DNA of 32,538 nucleotides from a bacterium (GTDB lineage Bacteria; Zixibacteria; MSB-5A5; WJJR01): NCBI GenBank assembly GCA_035559435.1, contig DATMBC010000037.1, positions 1 to 32,538 of the forward strand, read 5' to 3'. Shown piece by piece: positions 15,844 to 24,433 of this stretch (position 1 is its first letter; each line of letters starts with the position of its first letter). The notes under the pieces were generated by a model. It saw only the letters and a program-made list of their open reading frames with translations, ran no database searches and was not told where the DNA came from. The position numbers and the translations under genes were made by a program.

Positions 15844-17379
15844 TCAACTCCCATCCCCCCCGGGAGGAGTCGGTCCCTTTGCCGGCGGGTACCCTGCCGC
15901 CGCAAGCGCCCGCGCCGCCACCTCATGATCGAGAAAGTGGGTGCGAACGCCCTGAATCTCCTGATAGTCTTCGTGGCCCTTGCCACAGAGAAAGACCGCA
16001 TCGCCGGCGCGCGCGACGGTGATCGCGTGATGGATGGCGCGGGCGCGGTCGGGATCGGTCCAGACCTGGCGTGTCAGTTTCGCGGGGGTAAATCCCTGCT
16101 TGACCTCTTCGATGATGGCGGCGGGATCCTCGCTGCGCGGATTGTCGGAGGTCAGGATGATTTCATCGGCCCAGCGGGCGACGGCCTGTGCCATTTCGGG
16201 GCGTTTGCCGCGATCGCGGTCGCCGCCGCAGCCGAAGAGCGCGATCAGTTTGCCGCGCACCAGCGGACGCGCGGCCGAGAGCACGGCCTCCAGCGCGTCG
16301 GGGGTGTGGGCGTAATCGACGAAGACATGGAACGGCGCGCCGGTCGGCACGCGTTCGGCGCGGCCCATGATGCCGGGGAAACTCGAGATGCCGCGCGCAA
16401 TCAGATCGCCGTCGACGCCGGAGCCAAAGGCCCCCGCGGCGATGGCGGCGAGGTTGGCGTGATTGAACCGCCCCCAGAGGCGGGTGTGAAACGGCCAGGA
16501 GCGACGATCGATCAGCAGGCGGCCATGGGTGCCATCGAGGTCATGCGTGACGATCGCCAGGCGCACATCCACTTCCTCGCCGGAGCCGGAATAGCGGATC
16601 AGGCGCGCCTGCGGGCAGGCGGCGACGAAGTGCGGGTGGTTCGGGTCTTCGACGTTGATCGCGGCGAAAGCACCGGGCGCGGTCAGCCGCTCGAAGAAGA
16701 GGCGCTTGGCATCGCGGTAGTTTTCGAACGTCTTGTGAAAGTCGAGGTGGTCGCGGGTGATGTTGGTGAAGATGCCGCCCTTGTAGCGCAGCCCCCAGAC
16801 CCGGTCGAGACTGAGCGCATGGGAGGAGACTTCCATCACCGCGCGCTTGACGCCATCGTCACGCATGCGCGCCAGCAGATGGTCGAGATCGGGCGCTTCG
16901 GGCGTGGTGCGCGCGGCGGGCTCCGAATAATCGCCCCAGCGATAGTGCAGCGTGCCGAACAGCCCCGCCTTGACGCCGGCGGTCTCCCAGACCGCCTGCA
17001 GCCCGGCGGCGACAGTGGACTTACCGTTGGTGCCGACCACGCCGACCAGATCGAGGCTGCGGTCGGGGTGGTCATAAAAGCGGTGCGAGATGTCGGCCAT
17101 CAGACGGCGCGGATTGGCATCGACGATCACCGGAACGTCGGCATCGACCGGCGCGCCGGTGACGACGGCGGATGCGCCCTTGGCGATCGCTTGCGCGATG
17201 AACCGGGCGCCGTCGGTTTTCTCGCCGTGGAGGGCGAAGAACAGATCGCCGGGATGGACCCGCCGGGAATCATAGCAGAGGCCGCTGATGGCGGCGTCGC
17301 GCGTGATCGTGCGCTCCGGCAGGAGTTCCGAGAGGGTGCGTGTGGGTGCGGCGGTCATGGCGCGCGGCATCGTCGTCAC
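15844..17379 (-). CDS. murE: UDP-MurNAc-L-Ala-D-Glu--meso-diaminopimelate ligase MurE
   Basis: The 511-residue ligase adds the third residue of the stem peptide. It has YDSRRVHPGDLFFAL in the N-terminal domain, the ATP loop VGTNGKST (115-122; Ser121 replaces the common Thr), EVSSHALSLDRV (183-194), FTNITRDHLDFH (204-215), VDYAHTPDAL (354-363) and GCGGDRDRGKRPEM (383-396). The substrate motif DNPR (412-415) indicates meso-diaminopimelate rather than lysine, consistent with a diderm. The GTG start at 17379 overlaps the ftsI stop as GTGA; ATG codons at 17370 and 17358 are alternatives. A C-terminal Pro/Gly tail follows the ligase fold. Confidence 0.97.
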   Translation of the reverse strand: MTTMPRAMTAAPTRTLSELLPERTITRDAAISGLCYDSRRVHPGDLFFALHGEKTDGARFIAQAIAKGASAVVTGAPVDADVPVIVDANPRRLMADISHRFYDHPDRSLDLVGVVGTNGKSTVAAGLQAVWETAGVKAGLFGTLHYRWGDYSEPAARTTPEAPDLDHLLARMRDDGVKRAVMEVSSHALSLDRVWGLRYKGGIFTNITRDHLDFHKTFENYRDAKRLFFERLTAPGAFAAINVEDPNHPHFVAACPQARLIRYSGSGEEVDVRLAIVTHDLDGTHGRLLIDRRSWPFHTRLWGRFNHANLAAIAAGAFGSGVDGDLIARGISSFPGIMGRAERVPTGAPFHVFVDYAHTPDALEAVLSAARPLVRGKLIALFGCGGDRDRGKRPEMAQAVARWADEIILTSDNPRSEDPAAIIEEVKQGFTPAKLTRQVWTDPDRARAIHHAITVARAGDAVFLCGKGHEDYQEIQGVRTHFLDHEVAARALAAAGYPPAKGPTPPGGDGS

Positions 17380-19442
17380 GGACGCTCATCCTCGCTTTCG
17401 GCGGCGGCCCAGCCGGCTTCGTCCGCGGACGGCGTGGCGGCAATCGGCTGGGACAGCGAATCGGCGGGTTGCTGCCCGACCACAGGCGTTGCCACGGCGG
17501 GCGCGGATGCCGGCGGCGCCGGCTCCTTCTCGGCGCGCACCTTGGCGGCGTGTCCCATCAGACGATCCCAGCCGGTTACACACCCGGGCGGCGCTTCGGA
17601 TTCCCAGGGACCGTCGACATTTTTCAGACTGTCAGGCCGTGCGGCATGCGCCTCGAGCGGACCGGGAGTAATGATCGGCCCGACGACTTCCAACAATCGG
17701 TCGGCCCAGTCGCGCTGACGGGCCGGCCGTTCGTCCGTTGCGGCAAAGCGGGCACCGGGCACATCGCCGGACGAGGCGGCGCGGCGCACGACATTCAGCA
17801 GGGTCGGCGCGGCGGTCAGGCCACCGTAGTGGATCGGCTCCGGCTCATCGAGAATGACCAGCCCGACAATGCGCGGGTTGTCGGCCGGATAGAAGCCGAT
17901 GAACGAGGCGATATACTTGTTCTTGTTGTAAGTGCCGGTCGCCGGATCGGGCTTTTCGGCGGTGCCGGTCTTGCCGGCAAACAGGAAGAGCGAATCATAG
18001 ATGTATTTGCCGGTGCCGCGCTCGACCACGCCGCGGGCCAGGCGCTTCATGAGGTGGGCGACTTCGGGCGGCAGGATGCGCTCGCCCTGCACCGGGACGC
18101 GCTCGATGGAGCCGTCGGCGCGCTCGATCGCCTCGACGAGGTGCGGCCTGATCAGGTAGCCGCCGTTGGCGATGGCCGAGTAGGCGGCGGCCAATTGCAG
18201 CGGCGTCACCGAAATGCCATGTCCGAAGGAGCGTTGGGCGATGTTGAATTCGGAATTCTGCTGCTGGGCGATATGCCCCGGAGACTCGCCGGGAAAATCG
18301 ATCCCGGTGCGCCGGCCGAATCCGAAACGACGGACCCAGAAGTCGAGACGTCCGTTCTCCATCAGGTTGGCGATCCGTCCGGTGACGATGTTCGAAGAGA
18401 GGACAAACGCTTCCTCGACCGAGAGGACGCCATGGCGCTTGTCGTCGCGGATGGGGCGTCCGGAGAACAGGCCGACGCCCATGTTGCCGTCGAAATAGCG
18501 GCGCAGATCCACGACGCCGTCGGCGAGCGCGCCGGCGAAAGTGACCAGCTTGAAGGTCGAGCCCGGCTCGAAGACATCGGAGACCAGGCGGCTTTTGAGT
18601 ATGGGCCGGTTGGCCGGACGACGGGGGTCGACATCGACCATGGCGATGATGCCGCCGGTGTGCGGGTCCATGATCAGACCCATGCCGCTTTTGGCCTGGA
18701 AGGAATCGACCGCGGCGGCGACTTCCTCGCCCAGAATCGACTGCCAGCGGGCGTCGATGGTCAGCCGCAGGTTGGCGCCGGGTTCGGGCCGGCGGCCCTC
18801 GTTGGGCGTGATGTTGAAACGACGTCCGGTGGCGTCGGCGACAAAGACACCCTCGCCGTCCTTGCCGCGCAAGACCTCGTCGTAATACTTCTCGAGTCCG
18901 GCGCCACCGCCCATCGTGTCATTGACAAAGCCCAGCGGCCCGGCGAAACCGGGCATGGCAAGCGGGTAGACGCGTTGAAATTCCCAGGTGCCGAACACGC
19001 CCGGCAACTGCCAACTGTCGATCCGCTCGGCCAGATCGGCATCGCAGCGGCGGATCATCCAGGTGAAGCGGTTGGCGCGCCCGCTGAATTCGCGCGCGAC
19101 GGCCTGGATCGGCATGCCGCGCAGCGGACCGAAGCGCTCGGCCAGGACATGCGACGGCTGCAGACTGTCCGGATAGGAGAAATAGGAGCGGACGGCGTTG
19201 TTGATGGCCAGCAGGCGTCCTTCGCGGTCCAGAATCTCGCCGCGCGGCGCCGGCAGGGAAATGCGGCGGTTGCTCTGGCTGTAGGCCAGTTCGCGCAGTT
19301 GATCGTCGGCGACCAACTGCAATTGGATGGCGCGGGCCCAAACCGCCCCCCAGATGACAACGGCCAGAAGCAGGAGCACCTGGCGGCGTTTCGCGAACGT
19401 CACCGCCAACCGTGCCCGGCGTGTTCCTTCCATCCCGTTCAT
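17376..19442 (-). CDS. ftsI: Septal peptidoglycan transpeptidase FtsI (PBP3-type)
   Basis: The class B penicillin-binding protein cross-links septal peptidoglycan with FtsW. I choose the ATG at 19442 (688 residues), which has GAGGGA about seven bases upstream; a GTG at 19466 would add eight residues. It has a short cytoplasmic lead, one transmembrane helix (about 20-38), a dimerisation domain beginning with APRGEILDREG (73-83) and a transpeptidase domain with STFK (active-site Ser295), SSN (349-351) and KTGT (491-494). The domain ends near residue 565. The remaining 120 or so residues are rich in Ala, Pro, Glu and Trp. PASTA repeats often occur there, but I see none clearly. It is 63-87 bp after ftsL and overlaps murE. 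Confidence 0.96.
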   Translation of the reverse strand: MNGMEGTRRARLAVTFAKRRQVLLLLAVVIWGAVWARAIQLQLVADDQLRELAYSQSNRRISLPAPRGEILDREGRLLAINNAVRSYFSYPDSLQPSHVLAERFGPLRGMPIQAVAREFSGRANRFTWMIRRCDADLAERIDSWQLPGVFGTWEFQRVYPLAMPGFAGPLGFVNDTMGGGAGLEKYYDEVLRGKDGEGVFVADATGRRFNITPNEGRRPEPGANLRLTIDARWQSILGEEVAAAVDSFQAKSGMGLIMDPHTGGIIAMVDVDPRRPANRPILKSRLVSDVFEPGSTFKLVTFAGALADGVVDLRRYFDGNMGVGLFSGRPIRDDKRHGVLSVEEAFVLSSNIVTGRIANLMENGRLDFWVRRFGFGRRTGIDFPGESPGHIAQQQNSEFNIAQRSFGHGISVTPLQLAAAYSAIANGGYLIRPHLVEAIERADGSIERVPVQGERILPPEVAHLMKRLARGVVERGTGKYIYDSLFLFAGKTGTAEKPDPATGTYNKNKYIASFIGFYPADNPRIVGLVILDEPEPIHYGGLTAAPTLLNVVRRAASSGDVPGARFAATDERPARQRDWADRLLEVVGPIITPGPLEAHAARPDSLKNVDGPWESEAPPGCVTGWDRLMGHAAKVRAEKEPAPPASAPAVATPVVGQQPADSLSQPIAATPSADEAGWAAAESEDERP

Positions 19443-19529
19443 CAGCGTTCCCTCGCGGCCGCGCACCGTTTCCGGTCTCGGGCCCCGCGCCTCCGTGTGT
19501 TGGTACCCCCCGGTCCCAACGGTTCCGTC

Positions 19530-19847
19530 CTATTCACCAGCGGCATAGGCGGCGACGGACGAGTCGATCACAAGCGTCCGTTTCTGCGCCCGGGTCGTTG
19601 GCGACATCCCCAACTGTTTGACCGCGATCGTTTCAATCCGCTCGCGCGCGGCCAGGCGCGAGCAGTCGGCCGACAGCGACGCGTGCAGACGCCGGAGCAC
19701 GGTGATGCGCGCCTGCGTCAGCTCGATGGTCCGGGCCATGCGGACCACTTCATAGCGCTGCCACACGCCCGCCGTGGCAACGCAGAAGATCAGGACCCAC
19801 CAGGCCGGGCGCACCTTGCGCGCCAGCGACACGACGCCGCGGCTCAT
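19530..19847 (-). CDS. ftsL: Cell division protein FtsL
   Basis: The 105-residue protein starts at an ATG overlapping the rsmH stop (ATGA, 19847-19844). It has a short basic N-terminus, one transmembrane helix (about residues 14-29), then a heptad-like helix (residues 33-72) and a conserved-looking segment RERIETIAVKQLGMSPTT, close to the FtsL/DivIC motif IE.IAR..LGM. FtsL forms a coiled coil with FtsB and binds FtsQ, activating FtsWI. The family is weakly conserved, so the call depends on size, topology and position between rsmH and ftsI. Confidence 0.88.
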   Translation of the reverse strand: MSRGVVSLARKVRPAWWVLIFCVATAGVWQRYEVVRMARTIELTQARITVLRRLHASLSADCSRLAARERIETIAVKQLGMSPTTRAQKRTLVIDSSVAAYAAGE

Positions 19848-20808
19848 CGTCTGCCCCCCAGACGACGACGCCGCTCGAACAGGCGCAGTTTCGCGGACTT
19901 GGCGCGCGGGTTGATCTTGATTTCGTCGGCGGAAGGACGCAGCGCGCGGCGCAGCGGCAGTATCCCCTTGGGATCGGCGCCGCAGACGCACTGCGGGTAC
20001 ATCTTCGGACAGGAGCATGCGCGCGAGACTTCGCGCATGAAGTCTTTGACGATGCGATCCTCAAGCGAGTGGTAGGCGATGACGACCAGCCGCCCGCCAT
20101 CGGCGAGATGATCGACCGCGTCGGCCAGCGCCTTCGGGATGGCGGCCAGCTCATCGTTGACGGCGATGCGCAGCGCCTGGAAGACACGCGCGGCGGAGCG
20201 TCCCAGTTCCGGGCCATGCGCGCCGACCGCCTGCCGGATCAACGCGACCAGGTCGCCGGTGGTCAGGATGGGCAGTCCGCGGGACTTCTGGGCGATGATC
20301 AGCCGGGCGATCTTGCGGGCATGGCGCTCCTCGCCATAGACGCGCAGCGCCTCGGCGATGGCCCCCTCGTCGGCGTCCGCCAGCCATTCGGCGGCGGTCG
20401 GGCCGGTCGAGGTGTCGAAGCGCAGATCGAGCGGGCCGGCCAGTCGGTAGGCGAAGCCGCGCTCGGGATTGTCAAGTTGCAGCGACGAGAGCCCGAGATC
20501 GAGCAGGGCGCCGTGGATTTCGGCGATGCCGAGATCGTGGAGGATGCGCGCCAGATCGCGGTAGTCGGCGTGAATGATCGTCACCCGGCCGCCGAAGGGC
20601 TCCAGACGGGCGCGCGACCGCGCGATCGCCTCGGCGTCGCGGTCCAGCCCGATGTAGCGCGCGTGTGTGGTCAGTTTCCCGAGAATCACTTCGGCGTGCC
20701 CTCCTCCGCCGACGGTGCCATCGAGGTAGATGCCGGACCGATCCGTGATCAGCGCATCCGCGACCTGATCGGCGAGGACGGGCCGGTGGCCCGTCCCCGA
20801 CTGATCAC
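19844..20808 (-). CDS. rsmH: 16S rRNA (cytosine-1402-N4)-methyltransferase RsmH, start disrupted or non-canonical
   Basis: RsmH methylates C1402 of 16S rRNA using S-adenosylmethionine. Family motifs are HRPVLADQV, the SAM loop DGTVGGGGHAE, LDLGLSSLQLD, RVFQALRIAVNDEL, IAYHSLEDRIVKDF and CPKMYPQCVCG. The first in-frame GTG (20689) lies after the SAM loop and cannot be the real start. Upstream the frame is open, including HRPVL and the SAM loop, to a TGA inside mraZ but holds no ATG, GTG or TTG. Two explanations fit. A GTG at 20808 (one frame off) would join if the G4 tract at 20795-20798 had one more G, giving a natural start MISRGTGHRPVL and about 321 residues. Alternatively an ATT at 20836, with GGAGG ten bases upstream, starts a 330-residue protein. 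Confidence 0.9.
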
Positions 20809-20823
20809 CCCTGCCCTGCCCTC

Positions 20824-21318
20824 TTAGAGAGTCAATTGTGACGCTGCCTCCAGGTACTGACGAAAGGTTTCATTGAGCACGAGGCGTTCGCCCCCCTTGA
20901 ACGCCTCGATGCGGCCCTTCTCCCAGATATTGATGACGCCGCCGCTGCCGGCGATGCGGACATCGCGATTTTTGGCGTCGACGCCGATGAGTTCGAGGTC
21001 GCGGGCGCGGACCAGCAGACGTCCCTGCGTGTCCAGCGCGGCCGGGCCGGAATACTCCATCATCAGCGTCGTGAATGTTTCGACGTGCGTGCTGCTGTAA
21101 CCGTGTTCTTCAAAGCGGGACTGCATGCGCCGCCATTCGGCGCCGGAGACGATGCGCAGGTGCGCGCGCGGCGTGACGTAGTAAAACTGCAGCGACAAAT
21201 CGCCGGTGGCCTGATTGCGTATACTGGTGGGCAACGCGATACGGCCTTTGTCATCGACGCGGCCGTCGTGAGAACCGAAGAACCCGATTGAGGTGATTTT
21301 GGACTGGTTCTCTGCCAT
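20824..21318 (-). CDS. mraZ: Transcriptional regulator MraZ
   Basis: The 164-residue protein carries two AbrB-like swapped-hairpin repeats, each with the DxxGR motif: FFGSHDGRVDDKGRIALP near the N-terminus and ALDTQGRLLVRARDLELIGV in the second half. MraZ is the first gene of the dcw cluster in many bacteria; it binds tandem repeats upstream of its own gene as a dodecameric ring and controls the cluster. I choose the ATG at 21318, giving a normal N-terminus; a GTG at 21351 would add 11 residues not seen in the family. Neither has a strong Shine-Dalgarno (GGTGG lies before the ATG). Four candidate MraZ boxes are about 113-152 bases upstream. Confidence 0.96.
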   Translation of the reverse strand: MAENQSKITSIGFFGSHDGRVDDKGRIALPTSIRNQATGDLSLQFYYVTPRAHLRIVSGAEWRRMQSRFEEHGYSSTHVETFTTLMMEYSGPAALDTQGRLLVRARDLELIGVDAKNRDVRIAGSGGVINIWEKGRIEAFKGGERLVLNETFRQYLEAASQLTL

Positions 21319-21430
21319 CTGATGCCACCAAAGGAGGACGGCCCACCCCACTGCAAGATCCGCTAATTGCTTATAATGCGAAGCGGATCAACGACTTGTG
21401 TTGTTCAACAACGGCCGATCCGGCAGAAGA

Positions 21431-21470
21431 GTTCTGCCCTCCTGTGCCATTCTACGCCATCCTCTACCAC
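21431..21470 (-). promoter_or_regulatory. Candidate MraZ operator: four direct repeats at 10-bp spacing
   Basis: On the minus strand the repeats begin at 21469 (TGGTAGAGGA), 21459 (TGGCGTAGAA), 21449 (TGGCACAGGA) and 21439 (GGGCAGAACT). Each has (T/G)GG at its head and the period is exactly 10 bp, one helical turn. Known MraZ operators are three or four short direct repeats (TGGGN in E. coli) with about 10-bp periodicity upstream of mraZ. Position, copy number and period agree with autoregulation. Confidence 0.7.
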
Positions 21471-21641
21471 CAGCGCAAGAACTATTTTGATTTCGTGACA
21501 GGGAAAAGTTGCTGTCTCTGAGGGCGTTGCGACAGTCGTCCAGACTATGGGCCGAAACCCATAGAGTTGGGGAGATTGCGTCCACAAGCGGCACGATGCG
21601 CCGTGTCGCTAAATTTCTTCAAATGCCTTACCCATTGATGG

Positions 21642-21666
21642 TCAATCTGTTATGACGACAGATTGA
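21642..21666. promoter_or_regulatory. 9-bp inverted repeat upstream of the C25 peptidase gene
   Basis: TCAATCTGT and ACAGATTGA pair perfectly around TATGACG, about 93 bases before the peptidase ATG. The arms are in an A/T-rich stretch, and the two-fold symmetry with a 16-bp centre-to-centre distance suits a dimeric regulator. Its role is inferred. Confidence 0.4.
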
Positions 21667-21758
21667 ATTGTCGGTGGATTTAGATTTCCGGCACCCCGCT
21701 TGCCCAAGCCCGAAGACTGTCCATCACGGGGGGTGATGGGAGCGAGGCGGAGGGGGAG

Positions 21759-24203
21759 ATGGTCCGCGGGCGCAGTGGTATTGCGGGGGTCTTGTTCATT
21801 GTAGTGATGTGCCTACCGGGCGGATGGGCACAGGCACGGCCGCGCACCTTCGAGTTACCAATTCCAACCCACATAGATGTTGGCGACATCGGCAGCGTGG
21901 CGGGGTTTGCCACGTTGCCGGAGTCGCCGTTTGGTGTTCGCGGATTGCCCGGCGAACCCGGTCTGCCCTGGCTCGAAGCGACTCTGCCGCTGGCCGCCGA
22001 CTCCATCCTCAATCTGGAATTCCTCGTTGCGGACACATTGTCGCTGTCATTGCCATTGGCGCCCTGGCCGGCGGATGTCATGACCAGCGACACCGCCGCA
22101 CCCGCGCCGGCGGCGGCGCCGAGTCCGGAGATTTATCAAAGCGCCCAGCCCTTCCCCGGCATGGGCTGGCGTCAGGTCCATGGCGGCGATTTCAGCGGCC
22201 ATGGCGTGACCGGCCTGGTCTGGTGTCCTCTGGCTTACCTACCCGACAGCAGGCGACTGATCGTGGCACGGCGGGCCACCATTACCATTGATGACGGTGT
22301 TGCCGCCGGTCCCGGCGACTGGCCGGCGGAGACACTGGCAGTGGGAGACCCGCTGGGAGAGACGGTTCGTGAGACGCTCAGCCCGCCCGGTAGCGGCGGC
22401 CTCTCACCGGCGTTCGGCGACACCCCCTGGCATGTCATCGCAACCGGCGCGCCGCTGGGCGTTGAACATGTGATCATCACCGCCTCCGCGTTTGTCGAGG
22501 CGGTGCGTCCACTGGCGCGCTGGAAATGCGCGCGGGGAATCCGTTCGGGCATCGCGACGATCGAGGCGGTGACGGCGCAGTATCCCGGCACGGATGCGGC
22601 GGCGGCGGTGCGTGAATACCTGACGGCGGCGTATGCCGCGGGGCTGCGCTGGGCGGTGATCGGCGGGGATGAGACGGTCGCGCCGGTGCGGTACGCCTAC
22701 GCCGACATTCCCGACTACGGCGGCGATCCATACAAACTGCAGGTCTGCGATCTGTATTTCGGCGAGTTGGACGGCGAGTGGGATCTCGACGGCGATGGCA
22801 TCTTCGGGGAGTTCTTCGACGATCGAGCGGAGATCTACCCGGAGCTGTACGTGGGCCGTCTCCCCTACTCAACGGCGGCGGAAGCCGAGGCGGCCGTCCG
22901 CAAGATCATCGCCTACGAGCGCGGACCGGAAGCCGGCGATTATCTCGCGCGGGCGTTGTCGGTGTCGACCGACCAGTTCCGCGACTGGGACGGCGGGATC
23001 GGTCAGCACGGGCTGGTGGCGGCGGCGATGCTGCCGACGCTGGCGCATGATCTGTCGACCATGATCGAGGCGCCGTCGGGCAGCGACCCCGCTCCCTCTT
23101 ACCCCGACGGACCGACTTTTGAGGATGCGCTGCGCCGCGGGTTCGGCTGGGTCAACTACTTCGCGCATGGACGCGCCGATGCGTTTGTGGTGCGCTCGGC
23201 CGGAATCAACAACTGGCCGCGGGCGCAGGTCTTCTCCAATGGCCCCGGCGGCGATGACAACGGGTACCTTAATCTGGTGGCGCCGACGCCGACCCCCGGC
23301 ATCCACCTCTCGGCCGCCTGCGACCAGGGGGGATTCGATCTGGACAGCCCGCCTTATGCGTATGCAGTCGGCGAATCGATGGCGGAGAAACTGCTACTGA
23401 TGCCGGAGGGCGGGGCCGCGGCTTTTGTCGGGCAGTCGCGCTGGGGCTGGGTGGCCAGTTCCTACAAATTGATTCGGGCGTTCCACGAACGCGTCGCCGA
23501 CCCGCTGATCCCCAATCACGTCGGCCTCTACCAGACGCTGGCGAAACTGGCGTATGGGTCGATGCGTGATCTGGTCTTCGGCAACAATCTGTATGGCGAT
23601 CCGGAGACGCCGGTGTGGACTTCGGCGCCGGGCGCGTTGCAGGTGGTGGCGCCAGCGAATTTCTCCGCCGGCGTCAACCGCTGGAATCTCTTTGCCGCCA
23701 GCGACGGCTTCGCCGCGCCGGGTGTGGCGATCACGCTTTCCATCGGCGACAGTGTGTGGTGGCTGGGCGAGACCGGCGCGGATGGATCGTTGGCTGTCGA
23801 AGTGACGTTGCCGTATGCCGAGGCCGCGACGTTGACGGCCGTGCGGGCCGGGGACCGCGTGTGGGTGGACACCCTCCCGTTTTCAATAGTCTCGGATGTC
23901 TTTGATGATGAAGATGGGGTGCCATCGGAGTATCTGGCGCTGTCGAACTACCCGAATCCGTTCAATGATGCGACGGTGCTCCTGTTGGGGATGCCGGCGG
24001 AAGGGGAGGTCCGGATCGATGTGTTTGACATTCTCGGTCGCTGGGTACGCACTCTGCACCGGGGAACAGTGCGCGAAGGACCGCAGCGATTGGCGTTTGA
24101 TGCGCGCGACGATGCGGGAGGCGAACTGGCCAGCGGAGTGTATTTCGCGCGGGTGGAGACGGAGCGCGGTGTGGTGATGCGAAAGTTGGTCCTCTTGCGG
24201 TAG
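21759..24203 (+). CDS. Secreted gingipain-like cysteine peptidase (family C25) with C-terminal sorting domain
   Basis: The 814-residue protein has a signal peptide (hydrophobic residues about 8-20, likely cleavage after AQA at 24-26), a propeptide-like region (about 30-180), a C25 catalytic domain (about 235-615) and a C-terminal FlgD-like/type IX sorting domain (728-814) that starts SNYPNPFNDATV and ends SGVYFARVETERGVVMRKLVLL. The catalytic pair appears as His470 in NYFAHGRADAF and Cys521 in HLSAACDQGGFD. A DLDGDGIFGE loop (342-351) looks calcium-binding. The domain order is that of gingipain-like cargo exported by type IX secretion; a PorU-like sortase is less likely because the protein is short. 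A GGAGGGGGAG stretch precedes the ATG. It is the only plus-strand gene in the window and is divergent from the dcw cluster. Confidence 0.92.
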   Translation: MVRGRSGIAGVLFIVVMCLPGGWAQARPRTFELPIPTHIDVGDIGSVAGFATLPESPFGVRGLPGEPGLPWLEATLPLAADSILNLEFLVADTLSLSLPLAPWPADVMTSDTAAPAPAAAPSPEIYQSAQPFPGMGWRQVHGGDFSGHGVTGLVWCPLAYLPDSRRLIVARRATITIDDGVAAGPGDWPAETLAVGDPLGETVRETLSPPGSGGLSPAFGDTPWHVIATGAPLGVEHVIITASAFVEAVRPLARWKCARGIRSGIATIEAVTAQYPGTDAAAAVREYLTAAYAAGLRWAVIGGDETVAPVRYAYADIPDYGGDPYKLQVCDLYFGELDGEWDLDGDGIFGEFFDDRAEIYPELYVGRLPYSTAAEAEAAVRKIIAYERGPEAGDYLARALSVSTDQFRDWDGGIGQHGLVAAAMLPTLAHDLSTMIEAPSGSDPAPSYPDGPTFEDALRRGFGWVNYFAHGRADAFVVRSAGINNWPRAQVFSNGPGGDDNGYLNLVAPTPTPGIHLSAACDQGGFDLDSPPYAYAVGESMAEKLLLMPEGGAAAFVGQSRWGWVASSYKLIRAFHERVADPLIPNHVGLYQTLAKLAYGSMRDLVFGNNLYGDPETPVWTSAPGALQVVAPANFSAGVNRWNLFAASDGFAAPGVAITLSIGDSVWWLGETGADGSLAVEVTLPYAEAATLTAVRAGDRVWVDTLPFSIVSDVFDDEDGVPSEYLALSNYPNPFNDATVLLLGMPAEGEVRIDVFDILGRWVRTLHRGTVREGPQRLAFDARDDAGGELASGVYFARVETERGVVMRKLVLLR

Positions 24204-24237
24204 GTCGGCATCCCGGACAAGCGAATGGTCGAACCAA

Positions 24238-24258
24238 GGGCAGGTCTCAGACCTGCCC
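24238..24258. repeat. 10-bp-stem palindrome after the C25 peptidase gene
   Basis: GGGCAGGTCT and AGACCTGCCC pair perfectly around a single C, 35 bases after the peptidase stop. No U-tract follows on either strand, so it may act as a terminator-like structure or be one copy of a genomic palindrome family. Confidence 0.5.
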
Positions 24259-24433
24259 CTGCGACTCGTGTATGATTCGCGGAGCTGGCATATATCGCGC
24301 CTGACCTCAAGGCATTCCCGAGATTCGTCATCCCAAGACCCGGCACTCTCTGCAATGGCTTGCGATCTTTGATGCTCTTGCGGTGGAGCCGGCGTTCAGC
24401 CGCTTGGCGCCGACACATCCTGAAATTCCACAG

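Larger units (their letters stand above)
21319..21758. promoter_or_regulatory. Divergent intergenic region between mraZ and the C25 peptidase
   Basis: This 440-bp gap is richer in A/T than the genes around it and holds no gene. It contains the candidate MraZ operator (21431-21470), hairpins at 21422-21438 (GGCAGAA/TTCTGCC) and 21545-21564 (CTATGGG/CCCATAG), a 9-bp inverted repeat at 21642-21666, and a TTATAA-centred A/T box at 21371-21376. On the minus strand the box offers TATAAG as a possible -10 for mraZ, but no good -35 is spaced 16-18 bp from it. Confidence 0.6.

Noticed and set aside
17340-20075. A 911-codon plus-strand open frame opposite ftsI, ftsL and rsmH
   Set aside because: It is antisense to well-supported genes with conserved motifs; in high-GC DNA such long empty frames are expected, and the translation is low-complexity Gly/Ala/Arg/Asp without any domain.
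21372-21377. A perfect TATAAT on the plus strand near mraZ as a promoter for the C25 peptidase
   Set aside because: It has no suitable -35 element at 16-18 bp, lies almost 390 bp before the ATG, and is part of a symmetric TTATAA box that equally offers a -10 to the minus strand.
21759-24203. Assigning the C25 peptidase as PorU
   Set aside because: PorU proteins are usually well over 1000 residues and belong with other type IX genes; here the 814-residue layout fits gingipain-like cargo at least as well.
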